From an uncultured Muribaculaceae bacterium (GTDB lineage Bacteria > Bacteroidota > Bacteroidia > Bacteroidales > Muribaculaceae): a stretch of DNA of 57,177 bases. The notes under the pieces were generated by a model. It was not told the origin of the DNA, made no database searches, and saw only the letters and a list, made by a program, of their open reading frames with translations. Positions 1 to 8,969 of this stretch are shown piece after piece; positions within the stretch are counted from its first letter, which is position 1; each line of letters starts with the position of its first letter. A program made the position numbers and the translations under genes. Location of the stretch: positions 1 through 57,177 of the forward strand of contig CANCXM010000019.1 in the NCBI GenBank assembly GCA_947381945.1. The letters run 5' to 3'.

Positions 1-340
1 GCACTAATTTTCTTTCTGCAAAGGTACTAACTTATTTCGGTAAACACAGGTTTTTACCATGCGCCGCAGTCTGTTTTTTACCATGCGCCCCGAAGGCCGG
101 AATTTTTCCATTGTCGCGAGGCATGGGGTCAATGTGGATTCTTTAACGACGGGCATCGAAGATGTCCGATAATATAAAAACTCGCTGCCTTACAATCCAT
201 TAATCACCGTCCGGACCCCTCAACCGCGACATGACCTTAATTTTTCTTCAAAAATTTCCGTTAAAAAATTTGGTGGTTTCAAAATAAGTGCCTACCTTTG
301 CATCGCTTTTGAAAAACAAAGCAACGCTTAAAATCCTAAT
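1..340. other. Gene-free left edge
   Basis: No convincing gene is seen here. Near the left end, positions 19-26 read TACCTTTG on the minus strand, the -7 form of a Bacteroidetes promoter, so a gene transcribed leftward off the window is likely. A short direct repeat (TTTTTACCATGCGCC) occurs twice between about 52 and 88. The right part is the tRNA-Pro promoter region. Confidence 0.5.
269..300 (+). promoter_or_regulatory. Promoter of tRNA-Pro
   Basis: TTTG at 269-272 and TACCTTTG at 293-300 are separated by 20 bases. This matches the Bacteroidetes sigma-ABfr consensus TTTG-N19/20-TAnnTTTG exactly and lies 40 bases before the tRNA. Confidence 0.85.
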
Positions 341-414
341 CGGGGTGTAGCTCAGTTGGTTAGAGTACGCGTCTGGGGGGCGTGAGGTCGCTAGTTCGAG
401 TCTAGTCACCCCGA
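341..414 (+). tRNA. tRNA-Pro(GGG)
   Basis: The acceptor arms CGGGGTG (341-347) and CACCCCG (407-413) pair perfectly, with A414 as discriminator. The D arm (AGCTCAGTTGGTTAGAG) and T arm (GTTCGAGTC) are typical. The seven-base anticodon loop CTGGGGG gives anticodon GGG, reading CCC proline codons. No CCA is encoded. Confidence 0.93.
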
Positions 415-430
415 CTTAGTTAAGCTTTTT

Positions 431-475
431 GAAGCGAGATTCTTTCAACGGAATCTCGCTTCAATATTTTTATTG
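431..475 (+). terminator. Terminator after tRNA-Pro
   Basis: A perfect 12-bp stem, GAAGCGAGATTC (431-442) with GAATCTCGCTTC (451-462), has an 8-base loop and is followed by a T-rich tract. This is an intrinsic terminator for the tRNA transcript. Confidence 0.8.
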
Positions 476-504
476 ATTTTTAATTAAAATTTATCGCATT
501 TTTA

Positions 505-536
505 TTGTGTAAATCGGCGATAAATCACTAACTTTG
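505..536 (+). promoter_or_regulatory. Promoter of rplU-rpmA
   Basis: TAACTTTG at 529-536 is a perfect -7 box. The -33 box is weak (TTG at 505-507). The implied start near 543 gives a leader of about 90 bases. That leader contains CGGGC and GCCCG segments that could pair, leaving room for the ribosomal-protein feedback common in such operons, although no known motif was recognised. Confidence 0.65.
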
Positions 537-634
537 CATCCGATTTAGCCGCACCGGGCTTCGAAAAGCAGTTGCAGAGGTCACAACCCAAAGCGCTCGC
601 CCGACGGAATAACCTGAAAACCAATTAATAACAA

Positions 635-955
635 ATGTACGCTATCGTAGAAATCCAGGGACAGCAGTTCAAGGCAGAGCCTGAAAAGTTCCTGTATGTT
701 CACTATCTCGGCGATGCTGTCAAAGAAGGCGACAAGATCGAATTCGACCGTGTTCTCCTCGCTGAAGCCGACGAAACAGTTAAAGTTGGCGCTCCCACCG
801 TGGAAGGCGCAAAGGTTGTATGTGAAGTGCTCACTCCCCTTGTAAAGGGCGAGAAGGTCATCGTCTTCAAGAAGAAACGCCGCAAAGGCTATCGTCGCAA
901 GAACGGTCACCGTCAGTTCTTCACCAAAGTGTTAATCAAAGAAGTTGTAGCTTAA
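635..955 (+). CDS. rplU: 50S ribosomal protein L21
   Basis: This 106-residue protein is L21 of the large ribosomal subunit, which binds 23S rRNA and contacts L20. It begins [13 protein letters not shown] and ends with the basic tail [16 protein letters not shown] followed by a short hydrophobic end, all typical of the family and of normal length. The gene precedes rpmA by 22 bases, the conserved L21-L27 operon order. The ATG at 635 is the first after the promoter at 529-536. No oddities are seen. Confidence 0.97.
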   Translation: MYAIVEIQGQQFKAEPEKFLYVHYLGDAVKEGDKIEFDRVLLAEADETVKVGAPTVEGAKVVCEVLTPLVKGEKVIVFKKKRRKGYRRKNGHRQFFTKVLIKEVVA

Positions 956-977
956 CCCCCTAAAATCGTTAAAAGAA

Positions 978-1238
978 ATGGCACATAAAAAAGGTGTTGG
1001 TAGTTCTAAGAACGGCCGTGAGTCAGAAAGCAAACGACTCGGTGTGAAGATTTTCGGTGGTCAGTACTGCAAAGCCGGTAACATCATCAAGCGTCAGCGT
1101 GGCACCGTTCACCATCCCGGTCTCAACGTTGGCATGGGCAAGGACCACACTCTCTTCGCCCTCATCGACGGTGTTGTTGTCTTCACTGAAGGCAAAGAAG
1201 GCCGCAAGTTCATCAACGTTCAGCCTGCCGAGGCATAA
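978..1238 (+). CDS. rpmA: 50S ribosomal protein L27
   Basis: This 86-residue protein is L27, located near the peptidyl-transferase centre of the 50S subunit. It starts [20 protein letters not shown], the conserved N-terminus, so no cleaved leader of the Firmicutes type is present. The central [17 protein letters not shown] and GxDHTLFAL stretches are family signatures. It is co-transcribed with rplU, and a hairpin about 80 bases downstream probably ends the operon. Confidence 0.97.
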   Translation: MAHKKGVGSSKNGRESESKRLGVKIFGGQYCKAGNIIKRQRGTVHHPGLNVGMGKDHTLFALIDGVVVFTEGKEGRKFINVQPAEA

Positions 1239-1321
1239 ACAAAGCCTCCATATCCGCACATCCCCGCCAACAACAGTCACGGCGGACGGCGGATCAGACA
1301 AGAAAAGACACTAATCCCGCG

Positions 1322-1349
1322 GGGGAGCAAGCAATACCGCTTGCTCCCC
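1322..1349 (+). terminator. Hairpin terminator after rpmA
   Basis: A perfect 11-bp GC-rich stem, GGGGAGCAAGC (1322-1332) with GCTTGCTCCCC (1339-1349), has a 6-base loop. It lacks a strong T run, so it could end transcription in either direction or stabilise the 3' end. Confidence 0.65.
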
Positions 1350-1397
1350 TGCGCTTGTTTCATGTAATCATCAATCCGCACAAGAAGCCAGACGCTC

Positions 1398-1612
1398 CAA
1401 TCCAAAAAATCATATCCATCTAAGACGAAAAGAGACACAAAAGAACACAATAAACAAAAGCGACAAAAGTGCAATTCAGGGCCAATCCGTTTTTCTGTGG
1501 AATTGTCAAAAAAATTACTGAATTTAACCCTTTTGTATCTTCTGACCTTCTGTCTTTTTGTGCCCTATTCAAATATTTACGAATTTAATGCCCCTAATTA
1601 CGGTGCGAGCCG
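1398..1612 (+). repeat. Dispersed palindromic repeat, copy A
   Basis: This copy fills much of the 486-base gap between rpmA and the methylase. Its left half has GAGACACAAAAGAACA then AAACAAAAGCGACAAAA. Its right half has CTTCTGACCTTCTGTC, TTTTTGTGCCC and an AATGCCCCTAATTACGGT-like tail. Both halves recur at 17007-17172 and, inverted, at 25073-25202. The two halves are imperfect inverted repeats of each other. No ORF of note lies within it. Confidence 0.7.
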
Positions 1613-1658
1613 GTCAAATTTATAAGTCCAACGTGCATGATGAATGAAAATTTATAGT

Positions 1659-1666
1659 TAACTTTG
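1659..1666 (+). promoter_or_regulatory. Promoter -7 box of the methylase gene
   Basis: TAACTTTG lies 59 bases before the ATG at 1725. No good TTTG box is found 19-20 bases upstream, so the promoter is only half supported. Confidence 0.45.
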
Positions 1667-1724
1667 TTCAACCGCGGACTCCGCGTCCATTCACCATCAT
1701 ACACGAAGCTTACAGAACCGACTC

Positions 1725-2258
1725 ATGGAAAAGAAAACAATCCGCGACCTCCACCGCACGGACATCGAGCACTTCAAGCGTCAACCGAAAATGTCGCTCA
1801 CCGTGGTCCTCGACAACGTGCGCAGCCTCAACAACATAGGTGCGATTTTCCGCACATGCGACGCTTTTGCAGTGGAGCGGCTGATACTCTGCGGAATCAG
1901 CGCTTGTCCGCCATCCCCCGAAATCCACAAGACAGCACTTGGCGCCGAGGACTCGGTCAGTTGGCAGTATTTCCCGACGACCGATGAATGTATTTCTGAC
2001 CTTCAGCGCCAAGGCTACACCCTCTGCTGCCTTGAGCAGGTCAAAGGTAGCATCGAGCTTCAGGAATTCGCCCCGCAGGCAGGACGCCGCTACGCACTCA
2101 TACTCGGTCATGAAGTCGAAGGAGTGGCACAGGAAGTGGTCAACCAGTGCGACGTCTGCCTCGAGATTCCCCAACGAGGGACAAAGCACTCCCTCAACGT
2201 CTCGGTTTCCGGAGGAATAGCCATCTGGCACTTCTTCGAACATCTGATGCCGGAATGA
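1725..2258 (+). CDS. SpoU/TrmH-family RNA 2'-O-methyltransferase
   Basis: This 177-residue protein is a SPOUT-class methylase of the TrmH/SpoU family, expected to methylate a ribose 2'-OH in tRNA or rRNA using SAM. The three family motifs are visible: N-NIGAIFRTCDAF near residues 35-48, LILGHEVEGV near 125-135, and the knot-forming LEIPQRGTKHSLNVSVSGGIA near 146-166. The last includes the conserved Asn-Val-Ser-x-Ser segment. It lacks the N-terminal substrate-binding domain of RlmB, so it resembles the short TrmH/TrmL-like enzymes. The target nucleotide cannot be told. It stands alone on its transcript. Confidence 0.85.
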   Translation: MEKKTIRDLHRTDIEHFKRQPKMSLTVVLDNVRSLNNIGAIFRTCDAFAVERLILCGISACPPSPEIHKTALGAEDSVSWQYFPTTDECISDLQRQGYTLCCLEQVKGSIELQEFAPQAGRRYALILGHEVEGVAQEVVNQCDVCLEIPQRGTKHSLNVSVSGGIAIWHFFEHLMPE

Positions 2259-2332
2259 TGTTGTCTGTAATGGCGTCCCTCGTCAGCAATGACAGATAAG
2301 GCTCCGACGGGCATTCTATTTTTCAAATTATT

Positions 2333-2363
2333 TTTGCCCGAACAAGATTTTTTTGTAACTTTA
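2333..2363 (+). promoter_or_regulatory. Promoter of clpP-clpX
   Basis: TTTG at 2333-2336, a 19-base spacer and TAACTTTA at 2356-2363 fit the Bacteroidetes consensus. The implied transcription start near 2370 rules out an upstream in-frame ATG at 2289 and supports the clpP start at 2400. Confidence 0.7.
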
Positions 2364-2399
2364 CATTACGAAATTAGCGAAACAAGTATACACACATAT

Positions 2400-3086
2400 A
2401 TGAATAAAGATTTTAGAAATTTTGCAGTGCACCATCTCGGCATGAATGGCCTCGCACTCGACCAATACACCGCCGCATCGGCACAGCAAATCACCTCTTC
2501 CTATATCTCCCCCACCATCATCGAGGAGCGCCAGCTCAACGTAGCGCAGATGGACGTGTTCTCACGCCTCATGATGGACCGCATCATCTTCCTCAGCACC
2601 GACGTCAATGACTACACCGCCACTGTCGTTCAGGGCCAACTTCTCTACCTCGACTCAGTGGACCCCGGAAAGGACATCTCCATCTATCTCAACTCACCCG
2701 GCGGCTCCGTGATTGCAGGTCTCGGTCTTTACGACACCATGCAGCACATCAAGAGCGACGTCTCAACCATCTGCATCGGCATGGCAGCCTCAATGGCAGC
2801 TGTCCTCCTCGTCGCAGGCGCCCAGGGCAAGCGCATGGCACTCCCCCACTCGCGCGTGATGATTCATCAGCCCCTCGGCGGTGTGCAGGGCCAAGCTTCC
2901 GACATCGAGATTACTGCCCGTGAAATCCTCAAATACAAGGCCGAGCTCTACAAGATTATCGCCGAGCACTCCGGAATGTCGCTCGAACGCATCGAGGCAG
3001 ATGCCGACCGCGACTACTGGATGACTGCCGATGAAGCCAAGGAATACGGCATGATTGACAAGGTGCTCCTTCCCGAAAAGAAATAA
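2400..3086 (+). CDS. clpP: ATP-dependent Clp protease proteolytic subunit
   Basis: ClpP forms the tetradecameric serine-protease barrel that degrades substrates unfolded by ClpX. The 228-residue form starting at [12 protein letters not shown] is preferred over an in-frame ATG 37 codons upstream because the promoter lies between them. The catalytic serine is in [19 protein letters not shown] and the catalytic histidine in [12 protein letters not shown]-terminal [17 protein letters not shown] stretch carries the catalytic aspartate region. It is followed 74 bases later by clpX, forming the usual operon. Confidence 0.96.
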   Translation: MNKDFRNFAVHHLGMNGLALDQYTAASAQQITSSYISPTIIEERQLNVAQMDVFSRLMMDRIIFLSTDVNDYTATVVQGQLLYLDSVDPGKDISIYLNSPGGSVIAGLGLYDTMQHIKSDVSTICIGMAASMAAVLLVAGAQGKRMALPHSRVMIHQPLGGVQGQASDIEITAREILKYKAELYKIIAEHSGMSLERIEADADRDYWMTADEAKEYGMIDKVLLPEKK

Positions 3087-3160
3087 GAAGAACAACGAAA
3101 GAACCGCGTGTCCGATTGATTGCTGACACGTTCTGATATATAGAACCATCAAGACACGAA

Positions 3161-4426
3161 ATGGCAAAAAAATCCAATTCGAATCAAGAAATCAAATGCT
3201 CATTTTGCGGCAAGGAGCCATCCTACACCGATATACTTGTCCCGAGTCCCCTCGGCGACACCTATATCTGCAGCGAATGTGTCGACCAGATTGAGGGCCT
3301 CCTGAAAGATTACTATCAGGAGAACCCCTCGCTCCGTCCTGCGGCAAAGGGCAAGAAAAAAGCACCTGCCGCTGCTGAAGAGCCAAAGGCTCTCCCGACG
3401 CCGGTCGAAATCCGCGAATTTCTCGATCAATATGTAATCGGCCAGGAAGATGCCAAGAAATATCTTTCAGTTGCCGTCTACAACCATTACAAGCGACTCG
3501 CACAGGACAAGGATGATGTCGACATCGAGAAGAGCAACATCATCATGGTCGGTCCGACAGGCACAGGCAAAACCCTTCTCGCGAAGACAATAGCCCGTCA
3601 GCTCGACGTGCCTTTCGCTATCGTCGACGCAACGGTGCTGACCGAGGCGGGATATGTCGGCGAGGACATCGAAAGCCTCCTCGTCCGTCTGCTCCAGGCC
3701 GCCGACTACGATGTGGCGAAAGCCGAGCGTGGCATCGTCTTCATCGACGAGATTGACAAAATCGCGCGCAAAGGCGACAACCCCTCCATCACCCGCGACG
3801 TTTCGGGTGAAGGCGTGCAGCAGGGCCTACTGAAACTTCTCGAAGGCTCGGTCGTCAACGTTCCGCCGAACGGTGGCCGCAAGCACCCCGAGCAGAAGAT
3901 GATTGCCGTCGACACCAAAAACATCCTTTTCATCTGCGGAGGAGCCTTTGACGGCATCGAGCGCAAGATTGCCCACCGCCTCAACACCCATGTAGTTGGT
4001 TTTACAGGCTCATCCGTCCGCTCGAAAGTCGATTCCGACAATTATCTGAAATACATAGCCCCGCAGGACCTCAAGTCGTTCGGACTCATTCCGGAAATCA
4101 TCGGACGTCTGCCGGTGCTCGTCCATCTCGACCCGCTCGACCGCGAAGCCCTGCTGAGAGTGCTGACTGAACCCAAGAACGCCATCACGAAGCAGTATGA
4201 AAAGCTCTTCGCGATGGACGGTGTGAAGCTTGTGTTCACCCAGGACACCCTCGAATTCATAGTCGACAAGGCAATCGAATATAAACTCGGCGCACGAGGT
4301 CTGCGCACCATCGTCGAAACAATCATGATAGAGCCGATGTACGAGACCCCGTCGACCGACATCAAGGAGCTGGTCATTGACCGCGCCTTTGCCGAGGAGA
4401 AGATACGCAAAGCCTACATAGGCTGA
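3161..4426 (+). CDS. clpX: ATP-dependent Clp protease ATP-binding subunit ClpX
   Basis: ClpX is the hexameric AAA+ unfoldase that feeds substrates to ClpP. The 421-residue protein has the N-terminal zinc-binding domain with Cys13, Cys16, Cys37 and Cys40. A short [13 protein letters not shown] linker follows, then the AAA+ module with Walker A GPTGTGKT (131-138) and Walker [11 protein letters not shown] (191-200). The ClpP-docking loop is at FTGSS. Length and order are standard. It sits directly downstream of clpP and is probably expressed from the same promoter. Confidence 0.97.
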   Translation: MAKKSNSNQEIKCSFCGKEPSYTDILVPSPLGDTYICSECVDQIEGLLKDYYQENPSLRPAAKGKKKAPAAAEEPKALPTPVEIREFLDQYVIGQEDAKKYLSVAVYNHYKRLAQDKDDVDIEKSNIIMVGPTGTGKTLLAKTIARQLDVPFAIVDATVLTEAGYVGEDIESLLVRLLQAADYDVAKAERGIVFIDEIDKIARKGDNPSITRDVSGEGVQQGLLKLLEGSVVNVPPNGGRKHPEQKMIAVDTKNILFICGGAFDGIERKIAHRLNTHVVGFTGSSVRSKVDSDNYLKYIAPQDLKSFGLIPEIIGRLPVLVHLDPLDREALLRVLTEPKNAITKQYEKLFAMDGVKLVFTQDTLEFIVDKAIEYKLGARGLRTIVETIMIEPMYETPSTDIKELVIDRAFAEEKIRKAYIG

Positions 4427-4499
4427 GCGTAGATTCCTCCGATAATCCCGGCTGCCAATCTCACATTTCAATCTCCTCCACCAACCTGAAGCATATCCC

Positions 4500-6674
4500 A
4501 TGAATCAACGACTTCACGCCGCACTTAAAGAGCATTTTGGCTTTGAGACCTTCAAAGGTAATCAGGAAGCCATCATGAGTAGCCTCCTCGAAGGTAACGA
4601 CGTTTTCGTCCTAATGCCAACGGGAGGAGGAAAATCTCTCTGCTACCAACTCCCCGCCCTCATGATGGAAGGGACGGCCATTGTCATCTCCCCACTGATA
4701 GCCCTGATGAAAAATCAGGTCGACGCGATGCGCCACTTCAGCGAGGCCGACCATGTGGCCCATTTTCTGAACTCATCGCTCAACCGCGCCGCCATAGACC
4801 AGGTGAAAGCCGACATCTCGGCAGGGCGCACCAAACTGCTCTATGTGGCCCCCGAGTCGCTGACCAAGGAGGAGAACATCGAGTTTCTGAAGACCATCTC
4901 GATTTCATTCTATGCTGTCGACGAGGCCCACTGCATCTCCGAGTGGGGCCATGACTTCCGCCCGGAATACCGTCGCATCCGTCCTATCATCAACGAGATA
5001 AATGTCCGCCCGATGATCGCGCTGACCGCCACGGCCACTCCCAAGGTGCAGCATGACATACAGAAGAATCTCGGCATGACAAGTGCCAAGGTCTTCAAGT
5101 CCTCGTTCAACCGCGAGAACCTTTACTATGAGGTGCGTCCCAAGACACTCAATATCGACAAGGAAATCATCAAATATATCAAAAGCAATCCCGGCAAATC
5201 GGGCATCATCTACTGCCTGAGCCGTAAGAAGGTCGAGGAATTGGCTGAAATGCTCGTTGTCAACGACATCAAGGCACTCCCTTACCACGCCGGAATGGAC
5301 GGTGCGACCCGCAGCGCCAACCAGGATGCTTTCCTTATGGAAAAAGTCGATGTCATAGTCGCCACGATAGCTTTTGGAATGGGAATTGACAAACCGGATG
5401 TCAGATTTGTTATACATTATGATATGCCCAAGTCGCTCGAGGGCTACTATCAGGAGACAGGACGTGCCGGACGTGACGGAGGTGAGGGACAGTGCATCAC
5501 CTTCTATTCCGCCAAGGACCTCCAGAAAATGGAGAAATTCATGCAAGGCAAACCTCTTGCCGAGCAGGAAATAGGCCGTCAGCTCCTCATGGAGACACAG
5601 AGCTACGCAGAGGCAAGCAGTTGCCGCCGACGCTCATTGCTCTTCTATTTCGGAGAGGAATACACGCTCGGCAACTGTCAGAACTGTGACAATTGTAATA
5701 ACCCTAAGAAAAAAGTGGAAGCTAAAGATGATTTATGTGCGGTGCTGGAAACAGTCATCGCCCTGAAAGAGAAATTCAAGGCCGATCATGTCACTGACGT
5801 ATTGCTCGGCCGGGCTACCTCCGATGTCAGATCCTACGAACATGACCAGCTCGAAGTGTTCGGATGCGAGCAGGGTGCCGACGAGCGCGTCATCAGCGCT
5901 GTCATCCGTCAGGCCATCCTTGCCGGCTATCTTGAGAAAGACATCGAAAACTACGGTCTCCTCAAAATCACATCAAAGGGAAAGAAGTTCCTTTCGAAGC
6001 CCGAATCATTCAAAGTCATGGCCGACTCCGATTTCAGCGAGGAGCCGGAACCGGAAATGATGAAGAGCACCGGTTCGTGTGCCGCTGACGATGAACTGTT
6101 CAGCATCCTCAAGGACCTTCGCAAGAAAATAGCCAAGAAACTCGGCCTCCCCCCCTACGTCATATTCCAGGACCCCTCCCTCGAAGCGATGGCCACAACC
6201 TATCCCATCTCGCTTGAGGAGCTCCAGAACATCCCCGGAGTAGGCGCAGGCAAGGCAAAACGCTATGGTGAGGATTTCGTGAAAGTCATCAAGCGCCACG
6301 TCGAGGACAACGAGATTGAACGTCCCGAGGACTTCCGCGTGCGCAGCGTTCCCAGCCGTAATTCCACCAAATATTTCATCATTCAGGCTGTCGACCGCAA
6401 GATTCCTCTGCCCGAGATTGCAAAGGCAAAGGGCCTTGAATTCAGCGAACTTATCGATGACATCGAAGCCATTGTCTATTCCGGCACAAAAATCAACATC
6501 AATTACTATATCGACGAAATCATCGACGAGGACTCTCAGGAGGAAATCTTCGACTTCTTCCGCGAATGTCAGACCGACGACCTCAATGAAGCCTACCGCG
6601 AACTTGGCGAGGACTTCACCGAGGACGAAATCCGCCTCATGCGCATCAAGTTCCTCTCCGAGATGGGCAATTGA
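4500..6674 (+). CDS. recQ: ATP-dependent DNA helicase RecQ
   Basis: This is a 3'-5' superfamily-2 helicase that acts in recombination and fork repair. The 724-residue protein has Walker A MPTGGGKS (39-46), the DEAH box (141-144), the motif VI region QETGRAGRDG, and a Cys cluster (ASSCRRR then GNCQNCDNC) of the RQC zinc site. An HRDC domain lies near 530-600. A C-terminal extension of about 100 residues follows, as is common in Bacteroidetes RecQ. It starts 73 bases after clpX with no clear promoter between, so readthrough is possible. Confidence 0.95.
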   Translation: MNQRLHAALKEHFGFETFKGNQEAIMSSLLEGNDVFVLMPTGGGKSLCYQLPALMMEGTAIVISPLIALMKNQVDAMRHFSEADHVAHFLNSSLNRAAIDQVKADISAGRTKLLYVAPESLTKEENIEFLKTISISFYAVDEAHCISEWGHDFRPEYRRIRPIINEINVRPMIALTATATPKVQHDIQKNLGMTSAKVFKSSFNRENLYYEVRPKTLNIDKEIIKYIKSNPGKSGIIYCLSRKKVEELAEMLVVNDIKALPYHAGMDGATRSANQDAFLMEKVDVIVATIAFGMGIDKPDVRFVIHYDMPKSLEGYYQETGRAGRDGGEGQCITFYSAKDLQKMEKFMQGKPLAEQEIGRQLLMETQSYAEASSCRRRSLLFYFGEEYTLGNCQNCDNCNNPKKKVEAKDDLCAVLETVIALKEKFKADHVTDVLLGRATSDVRSYEHDQLEVFGCEQGADERVISAVIRQAILAGYLEKDIENYGLLKITSKGKKFLSKPESFKVMADSDFSEEPEPEMMKSTGSCAADDELFSILKDLRKKIAKKLGLPPYVIFQDPSLEAMATTYPISLEELQNIPGVGAGKAKRYGEDFVKVIKRHVEDNEIERPEDFRVRSVPSRNSTKYFIIQAVDRKIPLPEIAKAKGLEFSELIDDIEAIVYSGTKININYYIDEIIDEDSQEEIFDFFRECQTDDLNEAYRELGEDFTEDEIRLMRIKFLSEMGN

Positions 6675-6725
6675 TGCAGTAAGTCACACTATCACACCAA
6701 CAACACTCCACCGCGACTCGAAGTT

Positions 6726-7385
6726 ATGGGAAAGGTCATTGAATACAAGGACGTTGAGCTGCACCGTCAGGACCTGATTGCGCTCAAACACGTCAACCTC
6801 TCCGTTGAGGAGGGCGAATTCGTCTACCTCATCGGCAAGGTCGGCAGCGGCAAATCAAGTCTGCTCAAATCCATCTATGCCGACATCCCCATAGCCTCGG
6901 GAGACGCGCGTGTGCTTGACTACGACCTCACCACCATCCGCAACAAGCAGATTCCCTATCTGCGACGTGAAATCGGCATTGTGTTTCAGGACTTCCAGCT
7001 CCTGACCGACCGCAGCGCCTACGCCAACCTCCGCTTCGTCCTCGAAGCCACCGGATGGCGCGACAAGGCCGAAATCGACAAGCGCATTGAGGAAGTGCTC
7101 AAGGAGGTCGGGATGGTCAACAAAAGCTACAAGAACCCCCACGAACTTTCCGGAGGTGAGCAGCAACGCATCGTGATTGCCCGCGCGCTCCTCAACAGCC
7201 CGCGCATCATCCTTGCCGACGAACCTACCGGAAATCTCGACCCGGCGACAGGCGAAGCCATCGTGAGCCGCCTTCACAATATCGCGAGCCAAGGCACCGC
7301 CGTCATCATGGCTACCCACAACCTCGCGCTCGTCGAGCAGTTCCCTGCCAGGGTGCTGACATGCGAGAACCGCACGATTGTTTAG
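6726..7385 (+). CDS. ftsE: FtsE-type cell-division ABC ATPase
   Basis: FtsE is the cytosolic ATPase that, with FtsX, regulates septal peptidoglycan hydrolases. The 219-residue protein has Walker A GKVGSGKS (37-44), a Q-loop in IVFQDFQLL, signature LSGGEQQR, Walker [14 protein letters not shown] and an H-loop in ATHNLA, with the RR-I-VFQD spacing typical of FtsE. No ftsX follows. In this phylum ftsX is often encoded elsewhere, so this is not necessarily a loss. A LolD-type transporter is the main alternative. It lies 51 bases after recQ. Confidence 0.82.
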   Translation: MGKVIEYKDVELHRQDLIALKHVNLSVEEGEFVYLIGKVGSGKSSLLKSIYADIPIASGDARVLDYDLTTIRNKQIPYLRREIGIVFQDFQLLTDRSAYANLRFVLEATGWRDKAEIDKRIEEVLKEVGMVNKSYKNPHELSGGEQQRIVIARALLNSPRIILADEPTGNLDPATGEAIVSRLHNIASQGTAVIMATHNLALVEQFPARVLTCENRTIV

Positions 7386-7435
7386 AAACCCCATCTGACA
7401 TATCAGATTCCGGGAGAGACCGGCAAGAACCATCC

Positions 7436-7486
7436 GAAGGGACGAAGCGTTGTCTTTACAGAACCTCAAACGCTGTTCGTCCCTTC
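7436..7486 (+). terminator. Hairpin between ftsE and the NADH dehydrogenase gene
   Basis: GAAGGGACGAAGCGTT (7436-7451) pairs with AACGCTGTTCGTCCCTTC (7469-7486), leaving a 2-base bulge. It ends 5 bases before the chosen ATG at 7492. It may terminate the ftsE transcript or shield the downstream start codon. Confidence 0.5.
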
Positions 7487-7491
7487 TGCTT

Positions 7492-8778
7492 ATGACAACT
7501 AAAGAAAAAATATTAGTGCTCGGCGGAGGTTTCGCCGGGCTTAATCTTGTCAAGAAACTTGACAAGGAGAAATATGATGTCGCACTCGTCGACAGACACA
7601 ACTATCACGCATTTCCACCACTTTTCTATCAGGTGGCATCCTCCGAGCTCGACCCGACAAGCATCTGCTTCCCTCTCCGACGCGAGTTCGGCAAACGCCG
7701 GGGAAAAGGCGTCCGTTTTCACATCGGAGATGTAAAAGCCATTGACGTTGCCAACAAACAAGTCATCACGAACTACGAGAACATACCCTACGACAAACTG
7801 GTCATCGCACTCGGCACGACAAACAACTTCTTCGGCAACCCCAACCTCATCAACGAAGTCTACACCCTCAAATCAACCGACGAGGCCATCCGCATCCGCA
7901 ACGAAATCCTTTTCCGCTGCGAACGCGCCGCCGTCGAGCCGGACGAAGAGAAACGCCGCCGCATGTTGAGCTTCATTGTCATCGGCGGTGGCCCTGCCGG
8001 TGTCGAGATCGCAGGCGCAATCGGTGAGCTGAAACGCTATATCCTCAAACGTGACTATCCCGAAATCCCTATCGACGACCTAAGCATCACCATAATCGAA
8101 GGAACCGACCGCCTGCTCGGTGCAATGAGCACCGAAGCATCAGCCACCGCCCTCCGCGACCTCGGACAACTGATGGTCAACGTCAAACTCGGACGGCTGA
8201 TGAAAACATACAAGGATAACATCGTCACCCTCGACGATGGCTCGACCCTCTACAGCGAAATGGTCATCTGGACCGCAGGCGTGACCGGAACCACGATAGA
8301 ATTCATCGGCTCAGACTATAAACCGGGCCGTGGAGCTCGTTACCCGACCGACGATTACTGCCGAGTCAAGGGACTTGACGACATCTATGCCATCGGCGAC
8401 ATCAATTTCCTCGAAAGCGAGAAGTTCCCCCACGGACTGCCGCAACTTGCCCAGGTGGCCATCCAGCAGGGAAAGTTCCTTGCCGAAAATTTCAACCGCG
8501 ACCGCTGGGACAAACCGTTCAGCTACAAGGACAAAGGCTCTATGGCCACAATCGGTCGAAACCGTGCGGTTGCCGACATAAACAAAATCCATCTCAACGG
8601 CTTCCTCGCATGGATGGCATGGATGTTCATCCATCTGATTTCATTGCTTGGTATGCGCAGCAAACTGAGTGTGCTCATCAACTGGATATGGGCCTATTTC
8701 AGCTACAATACCGCCCTGCGTCTGCTGCTTTTCGGCTCAAAATACCCCCGGCGCGGCTCTATGTGGGACAAAGGATAG
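7492..8778 (+). CDS. ndh: Type II NADH dehydrogenase (FAD-dependent)
   Basis: This is a single-subunit, non-pumping NADH:quinone oxidoreductase at the inner face of the membrane. The 428-residue protein has the FAD-binding GGGFAGLNLVKKL at the N-terminus, a second NADH-binding VIGGGPAGVEIAGAIGEL near residue 165, and the YAIGDIN FAD motif near 295. A C-terminal amphipathic or hydrophobic stretch (MAWMFIHLISLLGMR) probably anchors it to the membrane. The ATG at 7492 (MTTKEKILVLGGG) is preferred over an in-frame TTG upstream. It stands between ftsE and argS. Confidence 0.88.
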   Translation: MTTKEKILVLGGGFAGLNLVKKLDKEKYDVALVDRHNYHAFPPLFYQVASSELDPTSICFPLRREFGKRRGKGVRFHIGDVKAIDVANKQVITNYENIPYDKLVIALGTTNNFFGNPNLINEVYTLKSTDEAIRIRNEILFRCERAAVEPDEEKRRRMLSFIVIGGGPAGVEIAGAIGELKRYILKRDYPEIPIDDLSITIIEGTDRLLGAMSTEASATALRDLGQLMVNVKLGRLMKTYKDNIVTLDDGSTLYSEMVIWTAGVTGTTIEFIGSDYKPGRGARYPTDDYCRVKGLDDIYAIGDINFLESEKFPHGLPQLAQVAIQQGKFLAENFNRDRWDKPFSYKDKGSMATIGRNRAVADINKIHLNGFLAWMAWMFIHLISLLGMRSKLSVLINWIWAYFSYNTALRLLLFGSKYPRRGSMWDKG

Positions 8779-8785
8779 ACAAATA

Positions 8786-8817
8786 TTTCGGAAATTCACA
8801 TTTTTATTGTAATTTTG
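8786..8817 (+). promoter_or_regulatory. Promoter of the argS leader
   Basis: TTTC at 8786-8789, a 20-base spacer and TAATTTTG at 8810-8817 fit the consensus with one mismatch. The implied start near 8824 is about 146 bases upstream of argS and coincides with the first strand of the outer leader stem. Confidence 0.65.
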
Positions 8818-8822
8818 TAAAT

Positions 8823-8914
8823 TGAAGATGAAGCGGTTCGCTTTTGAAGCATAGGCACTTCGGCTGCCGGGAACCTCCGGCAATCTGTCCACGCTGCAAG
8901 CCTCTTTATCTTCA
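8823..8914 (+). ncRNA. Structured 5' leader RNA (or small RNA) before argS
   Basis: An outer stem pairs TGAAGATGAAG (8823-8833) with CTTTATCTTCA (8904-8914): ten Watson-Crick pairs and one G-U. Inside are a GCTT/AAGC hairpin (8840-8850) and a GCCGG/CCGGC hairpin (8866-8881), with a competing GGCA/TGCC pairing (8854-8868). A T-rich tract lies further down (8929-8940). It could be a regulatory leader of argS or an independent small RNA. I do not recognise it as a named RNA family. Confidence 0.5.
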
Positions 8915-8969
8915 GTTTATAAACATCAGAATTATTTTTTAATCAAAAAACCAATTCGCAACAGTAAAA

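Noticed and set aside
1277..1474. Minus-strand 65-residue frame downstream of rpmA
   Set aside because: It runs through a hairpin and the AT-rich repeat and has no protein-like features.
2289..2399. Longer clpP reading frame from an ATG at 2289
   Set aside because: The promoter (2333-2363) lies inside it and the extra residues are not family-like.
8823..8914. Signal recognition particle RNA or T-box in the argS leader
   Set aside because: The SRP GGAAG-AGCAGC core and T-box TGGN bulge signatures were looked for by eye and not found.
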